Shown here: positions 45,024 through 49,458 of the stretch, one piece after another
Numbering within the stretch: the stretch's first letter is position 1
Layout: each line of letters begins with the position of its first letter
The notes under the pieces: generated by a model
Seen by the model: the letters and a program-made list of their open reading frames with translations, nothing else
Databases searched by the model: none
Told to the model about the DNA's origin: nothing
Translations under genes and position numbers: made by a program
Assembly: GCA_902773355.1 (NCBI GenBank)
Contig: CACYEI010000026.1
Location: 1 to 49,458 of the forward strand
DNA length: 49,458 nt
Direction of reading: 5' to 3'
Origin: an uncultured Spirochaetales bacterium
GTDB lineage: Bacteria; Spirochaetota; Spirochaetia; Sphaerochaetales; Sphaerochaetaceae

Positions 45024-46409
45024 TTAAAATTCAGCCTGTCCTACTGCTCTAGGATACGGTATAACGTCTCTTATATTCTGCATACCAGTCATATACTGAA
45101 TAAGTCTTTCAAAACCTAATCCAAAACCAGCATGTGGTACTGAACCATATCTTCTCAAATCCAAATACCACCAATAATCTTCTTCTTTCAAATTAAGATC
45201 TTTCAATCTTTTCACTAACACATCAAGCCTATATTCACGTTCAGAACCACCAATAATTTCACCAAGTCTAGGAACTAAAACATCCATACCTCTCACAGTC
45301 TTATCATCATCATTTACCTTCATATAAAATGCCTTAATTTCTTTAGGATAATCTGTAACTATTACTGGACCCTTAAACACTTCTTCAGCTAAAAATCTTT
45401 CATGTTCAGTTTGTATATCACACCCCCAATACGGCTTAAACTCAAACTTATCTACTTTCTTTTCCAACTCCTTAATTGCATCAGTATATGTAATGTGACC
45501 AAACGGAGTTTCAGACACATGTCTAATCTGTTCTTTTACACCAGGTTCCACAAACTTATTAAAAAAATCCATGTCCTCTTCATTGTTTTCCAAAACATGT
45601 TTAAACACATATTTTAAAAACCTTTCTGCCACATCCATATCACCTTCTAAAGTACAAAATGCCATTTCAGGTTCAATATGCCAAAATTCAGCCAAATGTC
45701 TTTTAGTGTTGGAATTTTCAGCTCTAAACGTAGGCCCAAATGTATATATATTTTTTAATGCCAGTGCGTATGTTTCACCTTCTAGCTGCCCACTAACAGT
45801 CAGATATGCTTTTTTACCAAAAAAATCTTTAGAATAATCAACATTGTTATCTTCCGTTTTAGGTATATTGTTAAGATCCAACGTAGTTACCTGGAACATT
45901 TCTCCAGCTCCTTCTGCGTCTGAAGATGTTATCTCAGGAGTATTTACATAATAAAAACCATTTTTTTGAAAAAATGAATGAATAGCGTAAGAAGCACTAC
46001 TTCTTATTCTAGCTGTTGCTCCTATTGTATTTGTTCTGGCTCTTAAATGAGCAATTTCTCTCAAATATTCAAGTGTATGGTGCTTTTTCTGAAGTGGGTA
46101 TGAATCAGGGGAAAGCCCTATCACTTCCAATTTCTGTAGTAACAACTCTACATCTTGTCCCACCCCTTCTGAAGAAACCAACTTACCTGTACATAATACT
46201 GAACAACCTGTACTAACTTTATTTAACACATCTGCATTTATTACATTTTTATCCGCTACAGCTTGAAGCCCTTTCAGACATGTCCCATCATTTATTTCCA
46301 AAAAACAGACACTTTTACTGTCTCTTTTAGTTCTGACCCAGCCTTCTACATTATACACAACATCTGAAGGAGAAGTATGTTTTAAATCTTTAATAAGTAA
46401 ATTAGTCAT
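45024..46409 (-). CDS. asnS: Asparaginyl-tRNA synthetase
   Basis: 461 residues, class II. N-terminal anticodon-binding OB-fold ([20 protein letters not shown]), motif 2 [21 protein letters not shown], motif 3 [15 protein letters not shown]. Its presence with aspS implies direct asparaginylation; no gatCAB is seen here. GGAG Shine-Dalgarno. A tRNA and its terminator lie directly upstream. Confidence 0.98.
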   Translation of the reverse strand: MTNLLIKDLKHTSPSDVVYNVEGWVRTKRDSKSVCFLEINDGTCLKGLQAVADKNVINADVLNKVSTGCSVLCTGKLVSSEGVGQDVELLLQKLEVIGLSPDSYPLQKKHHTLEYLREIAHLRARTNTIGATARIRSSASYAIHSFFQKNGFYYVNTPEITSSDAEGAGEMFQVTTLDLNNIPKTEDNNVDYSKDFFGKKAYLTVSGQLEGETYALALKNIYTFGPTFRAENSNTKRHLAEFWHIEPEMAFCTLEGDMDVAERFLKYVFKHVLENNEEDMDFFNKFVEPGVKEQIRHVSETPFGHITYTDAIKELEKKVDKFEFKPYWGCDIQTEHERFLAEEVFKGPVIVTDYPKEIKAFYMKVNDDDKTVRGMDVLVPRLGEIIGGSEREYRLDVLVKRLKDLNLKEEDYWWYLDLRRYGSVPHAGFGLGFERLIQYMTGMQNIRDVIPYPRAVGQAEF

Positions 46410-46422
46410 AAATTACTCCATT

Positions 46423-46448
46423 ATAAAAAAACCCACTAGACAGTGGGT
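46423..46448 (-). terminator. Rho-independent terminator after the CAU tRNA
   Basis: Stem acccact (46431-46437) with agtgggt (46442-46448) around a 4-nt loop, then on the minus strand TTTTTTTTATAAT. It separates the tRNA from the asnS leader, and would end a tRNA transcript 3 nt after the tRNA 3' end. Confidence 0.9.
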
Positions 46449-46451
46449 AAA

Positions 46452-46524
46452 TAGTGGCTAAGGGCTACGATCCCCTGACCGATCGGATATGAGCCGATTG
46501 CTCTACCAACTGAGCTAAGCCACC
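46452..46524 (-). tRNA. tRNA with CAU anticodon (Met elongator or Ile2), no encoded CCA
   Basis: 73-nt cloverleaf read on the minus strand. Acceptor GGTGGCT/AGCCACT (first pair G1.U72), D-arm GCTC-AGTTGGTA-GAGC, anticodon stem ATCGG/CCGAT with loop CTCATAT (anticodon CAT, A37), 5-nt variable loop CGGTC, T-stem AGGGG/CCCTT, discriminator A73. The T-loop reads ATCGTAG, not TTCRANN: both 54 and 58 differ from the standard. Lacks the initiator's C1xA72 mismatch and GGG/CCC stem. Identity (Met or lysidine-modified Ile2) cannot be settled by eye. Terminator follows; TTGAAA-type promoter precedes. Confidence 0.8.
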
Positions 46525-46533
46525 ATATAGGCT

Positions 46534-46562
46534 AAAATATCAAATTTTAGGCTTTATTTCAA
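46534..46562 (-). promoter_or_regulatory. Promoter of the tRNA gene with a dyad over the -10
   Basis: On the minus strand TTGAAA (46557-46562), 17-bp spacer, TATTTT (46534-46539), 9 nt before the tRNA. A near-perfect 9-bp inverted repeat with a 5-nt centre (46530-46538 ggctaaaat, 46544-46552 attttaggc, one mismatch) covers the -10. It has no T-run, so an operator or processing element is possible. Confidence 0.5.
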
Positions 46563-46609
46563 CACCTTAACTTTTTACTCTATGAAATAACTTTAATTAC
46601 TTATTACAT

Positions 46610-49324
46610 TTAATCTGAATCTTTTATTACATTGTTGATAAATGATTTTATTTTATCACTTTCATTACTCCCATTTGTTTTTAACCTTAGTATAGGAATT
46701 CCAGCTTTCATGAGAATTGAATTTTTTTTAAAGTCTCGCTCTCTTTGTTTTTCCTGCTGTTCATGAAAAGCTACTCCATCAACTTCAACTACACATACAG
46801 GCTTCCTATTCATTTTATTGTAAATTAAAAAATCCACATGTGCATTTGGATTAATATAAAATTTATATTCATCATCTGTAAGATTATGATTATTATTTTT
46901 TACAAAGTCTCTCAATGATACATGCATTCTGAACCATAAACTTTTATATGCACTTTCTTGTAACAGCCTTCTTAATAATTCTTTAGTTATAATTTCACTA
47001 TCAAAATCTTTAGATGGATGCTTCATTCTAAATATATTTAATTGTTCTTCATAATCAGTATATAAAATATCATAAATGGATTTTATGTTCCCTTCTCCCA
47101 CTTTCCCAAAATCATGATTATATGAAATATAATTTATTAAATCAGAAAGAATACCAGTTTTTGAATTAGCAACTTTATCTGACGTCACCAATATAAACTT
47201 ATCAACAGCTCTGGATACTGCAACATTAATTAAATTATCATTACCAACAAATTCATTAACATCATTTATTACAGAAGAAAAAATAATAGTCTTTTTTTCT
47301 CTTCCTTGAAATTTATGAATTGTACTTGAATCTACTTTATTACCAAATTTATCCTGAATCAATTTAGCCTGATATCTATATGGTGTAATAACTCCAATAT
47401 CTTCTAATTCTTCATTACTAATTAATTTTTCAATTTCATCAATTTCTCTTTGATTATAAAGACCTGTACCATAAGGATTTTTTCTAGCAAAATTTCCAGC
47501 CACAGTTTTAATTACTTTCATGCATATAGTATTTTTCTTAGACTTAGTATAAACAATAAGCTCATCATTATAAAATTCTTTATTACAGAAATTAATAATT
47601 TCTGGAACACATCTATAATGTTCTTTTAACATTTGTTTTGGAATTGATTCACCATAAAGTGATAATAAACTACTCATAATACTATTTCCCTGATAACTAT
47701 ATGAAATTGGCACATTAAATTCTTTTAAAAGATTTCTGTTTCTTTCATCAAATGTAGAATCATCTATTTGAGGTAACTGCCTTAAATCACCAACAACAAT
47801 TATATTTTTAGCCATTCTCATTGATAAAATAGCACTGGCCATATTAACTTGAGATGATTCATCTACAATTAAATAATCAAACAAAAACCCTCTTTTTGAA
47901 CACTTGGCCAAAGAATAAGTTGAACTAAGGATAACTGGATAATCTTTCACAAAATCAGAAAAGTTTCTTTTATAATTACCTCTATCATAAATACTTCTAG
48001 TCTTACCTGCATACATATCAGCCAATTTATTTTTAAAGTAGATGTTGGATAAAAAACTGTATAACTGCTTTTTTTCATCAAATGTTTGACCTTTCATAAA
48101 CTTATTAATTTCTTGAACATCTTTTTCAAATTTCTTCTTTTTAGATAGGTAATACAAGTTTTGTAATAGAAGTATTATATTTTCCTTGTTACATTTAAAA
48201 AACTTTGTTTTAATTTTTAATCTTACTCTAATAAATAACCTATCAAAGAATCCAAGTTTTTCTTTTTCTTTAATTCTTACTATTGCATCCTGAACTAAAT
48301 TTGGTAAAACATTAATACTTTTAAATTTATGTTCGTTAAAATTAAATGTTTCATTATCTGTTAAAAAGTGTTTATATTCTAATTCTAACGCATCTATAGC
48401 TGAAAGTAATCTTTTCTTATTGTTTTCTTTCTCAAAATATCCAGGCAAATCTAAATAAAGGTTATTTAAATTATGAATATCTACACTATCTTTTTTTATT
48501 TCTGGAATCTTTGAATCATATTCATCAAAGAATTTATCTACATTTTCAGCATTACCTAAAGGAGCACAAATAAAAGAATATCCGTACTTTTCAAGTTTCT
48601 CAAACACGTTATCTGTTGCAGAATTGTTGTTAGATACAACAGCTACAGATTTACCTCTAATAACTGCGTTGCTTATTATATTAAGAATTGTTTGAGTTTT
48701 ACCTGTTCCAGGAGGTCCTTCTATAATTGATATTTTATTAGCAAAAGCCATTTTTAATGCACTAGATTGGCTCATATTTAATCCAAATGGGCATATTACA
48801 GGCATTTGAAGTTTATCTTTAGATGTACCTAACTCCCCTTTTAAATATAGTGATAATACACTGTTCTCATTTACATAACTGATATCATCAAACTGAGAAA
48901 GCATAAATGAATCTTCTTCAGTAATTGCTGTTTCCCTAACAACTCTTCTATAATACGCCATTACTCCAAAAGCTCTTTTATTATTTTTAAGCGTATCCTT
49001 TACAACTCTTATTTCATTAGGAAAAGCAATATGAGTATATCCATTGTTATAAAAAATTTTATAAATTTGATTGTCAAAAAATAATAATTTCTTAACGCTA
49101 AAACACGGTGATTCTTTATAATAAAGTTCAATGAATTCAATTTGTTTTGGATTAGCAAATATTTTCATTTTTTTATATGAAACATGATAAAAATCACTAG
49201 AATTTTTAAATTTTACTCTCCAAGAATTTTTATCTTCACAAAACCACACTACATTATTTGTAGCATCATACCATTCTTCGTTTTTTGATGAAAAATGATA
49301 TACTAAGTATTCAGCCTCATTCAT
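46610..49324 (-). CDS. SF1 helicase (UPF1/AAA_11-AAA_12 type) with Vsr-like nuclease C-terminus
   Basis: 904 residues. N-terminal ~180 residues are beta-rich and unknown. Walker A GPPGTGKT at 203-210, Walker B VDESS at 487-491 (DESS where most have DEAS/DEAQ), motif III GDLRQLPQI, motif IV EHYRCVPEIINFCN, V TIHKFQGREKKT and VI NVAVSRAVDKF. The last ~80 residues have VDF at 830-832 and EVDG at 847-850, with H854 and D864, a PD-(D/E)XK/Vsr-like (DUF2726) arrangement. Such proteins occur in defence and repair contexts, and no partner gene is in view. A 250-residue helical insertion separates motifs I and II. Confidence 0.88.
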   Translation of the reverse strand: MNEAEYLVYHFSSKNEEWYDATNNVVWFCEDKNSWRVKFKNSSDFYHVSYKKMKIFANPKQIEFIELYYKESPCFSVKKLLFFDNQIYKIFYNNGYTHIAFPNEIRVVKDTLKNNKRAFGVMAYYRRVVRETAITEEDSFMLSQFDDISYVNENSVLSLYLKGELGTSKDKLQMPVICPFGLNMSQSSALKMAFANKISIIEGPPGTGKTQTILNIISNAVIRGKSVAVVSNNNSATDNVFEKLEKYGYSFICAPLGNAENVDKFFDEYDSKIPEIKKDSVDIHNLNNLYLDLPGYFEKENNKKRLLSAIDALELEYKHFLTDNETFNFNEHKFKSINVLPNLVQDAIVRIKEKEKLGFFDRLFIRVRLKIKTKFFKCNKENIILLLQNLYYLSKKKKFEKDVQEINKFMKGQTFDEKKQLYSFLSNIYFKNKLADMYAGKTRSIYDRGNYKRNFSDFVKDYPVILSSTYSLAKCSKRGFLFDYLIVDESSQVNMASAILSMRMAKNIIVVGDLRQLPQIDDSTFDERNRNLLKEFNVPISYSYQGNSIMSSLLSLYGESIPKQMLKEHYRCVPEIINFCNKEFYNDELIVYTKSKKNTICMKVIKTVAGNFARKNPYGTGLYNQREIDEIEKLISNEELEDIGVITPYRYQAKLIQDKFGNKVDSSTIHKFQGREKKTIIFSSVINDVNEFVGNDNLINVAVSRAVDKFILVTSDKVANSKTGILSDLINYISYNHDFGKVGEGNIKSIYDILYTDYEEQLNIFRMKHPSKDFDSEIITKELLRRLLQESAYKSLWFRMHVSLRDFVKNNNHNLTDDEYKFYINPNAHVDFLIYNKMNRKPVCVVEVDGVAFHEQQEKQRERDFKKNSILMKAGIPILRLKTNGSNESDKIKSFINNVIKDSD

Positions 49325-49371
49325 CTAATCACCGTTTTTTATTGATAACTTTTTTTAAATCCTAAGTAAAG

Positions 49372-49380
49372 ATTATATCA
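49372..49380 (-). promoter_or_regulatory. Extended -10 promoter of the helicase gene
   Basis: TGATATAAT on the minus strand at 49372-49380, a TGnTATAAT extended -10. The -35 region (ATAAAA) is poor. Transcription would begin about 40 nt before the ATG at 49324. No strong Shine-Dalgarno is seen in the leader. Confidence 0.5.
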
Positions 49381-49458
49381 TGATAATCCACTTGTTTTAT
49401 AAGTAAAATAAGATCTGACATACTAAATTTTCTACAAAAAATATAGACTAGATTAAGA

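Noticed and set aside
46410-46530. T-box riboswitch upstream of asnS
   Set aside because: The structured element is a complete tRNA with a CAU anticodon followed by an ordinary terminator; no T-box sequence or Asn specifier was found.

Overview
The window is a very AT-rich bacterial chromosome segment (roughly 30% GC by eye). It most resembles a host-associated, Treponema-like spirochaete. Supporting signs: a ~900-residue GreA-type protein with a very long N-terminal extension, RarA fused to a methyltransferase-like domain, an rsfS / lipoprotein / HD-hydrolase / nadD / obgE / rpmA / rplU block, lptC-lptA-lptB-rpoN, a COG1067-type Lon-like protease, and several lipoproteins with short spirochaete-like lipoboxes. 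No phage, insertion sequence, CRISPR array or rRNA was seen. Almost everything is core housekeeping; the less ordinary material lies in the gene junctions, in two gene relics and in a helicase at the right end.

Layout. 1-6.2 kb, mostly minus strand: the N-terminus of a UvrD/PcrA helicase (cut by the window edge), rimO, a lipoprotein, ychF, an AAA/DUF4143 ATPase with a tandemly duplicated promoter, a small fusion relic (plus strand), and a UPF0158 gene. 6.2-8.3 kb: eno (minus), then a relic of a Firmicutes-like metal-associated gene pair. 8.3-15.3 kb, plus strand: lptC-lptA-lptB-rpoN, then the long greA with a helix-turn-helix / degenerate-Fic gene. 15.4-20.9 kb, minus strand: rsfS, lipoprotein, HD phosphohydrolase, nadD, obgE, L27, L21, mscL, galE. 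20.9-29.6 kb: an esterase-fold gene (plus), then GH43-like, lspA, NIF3, Lon-like, aspS and a large lipoprotein (minus). 29.7-39.5 kb: YitT, DHH phosphoesterase, FGGY kinase, topB, lipoprotein and RarA fusion (plus), with YhhN and HPF on minus. 39.5-49.4 kb, minus: radical SAM, TraB, leuS, DJ-1, asnS, a CAU tRNA and a large SF1 helicase with a nuclease-like C-terminus.

How the genes fit together. The ribosome and translation theme is strong: rimO, ychF, rsfS, obgE, L21, L27, HPF, aspS, asnS, leuS and a tRNA. Envelope biogenesis is represented by lptCAB, lspA, galE, mscL and five probable lipoproteins. A recurrent feature is short tandem duplication (periods 12, 15, 17, 17, 17, 18, 18, 22 and 32 bp), mostly at gene junctions and often over -35/-10 elements or the ribosome-binding site. 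Many convergent gene ends are packed with almost no room for terminators. Two plus-strand genes (lptC and the esterase) have promoter-like sequences whose -10 lies 6 nt from the ATG and no Shine-Dalgarno, which suggests leaderless mRNAs.
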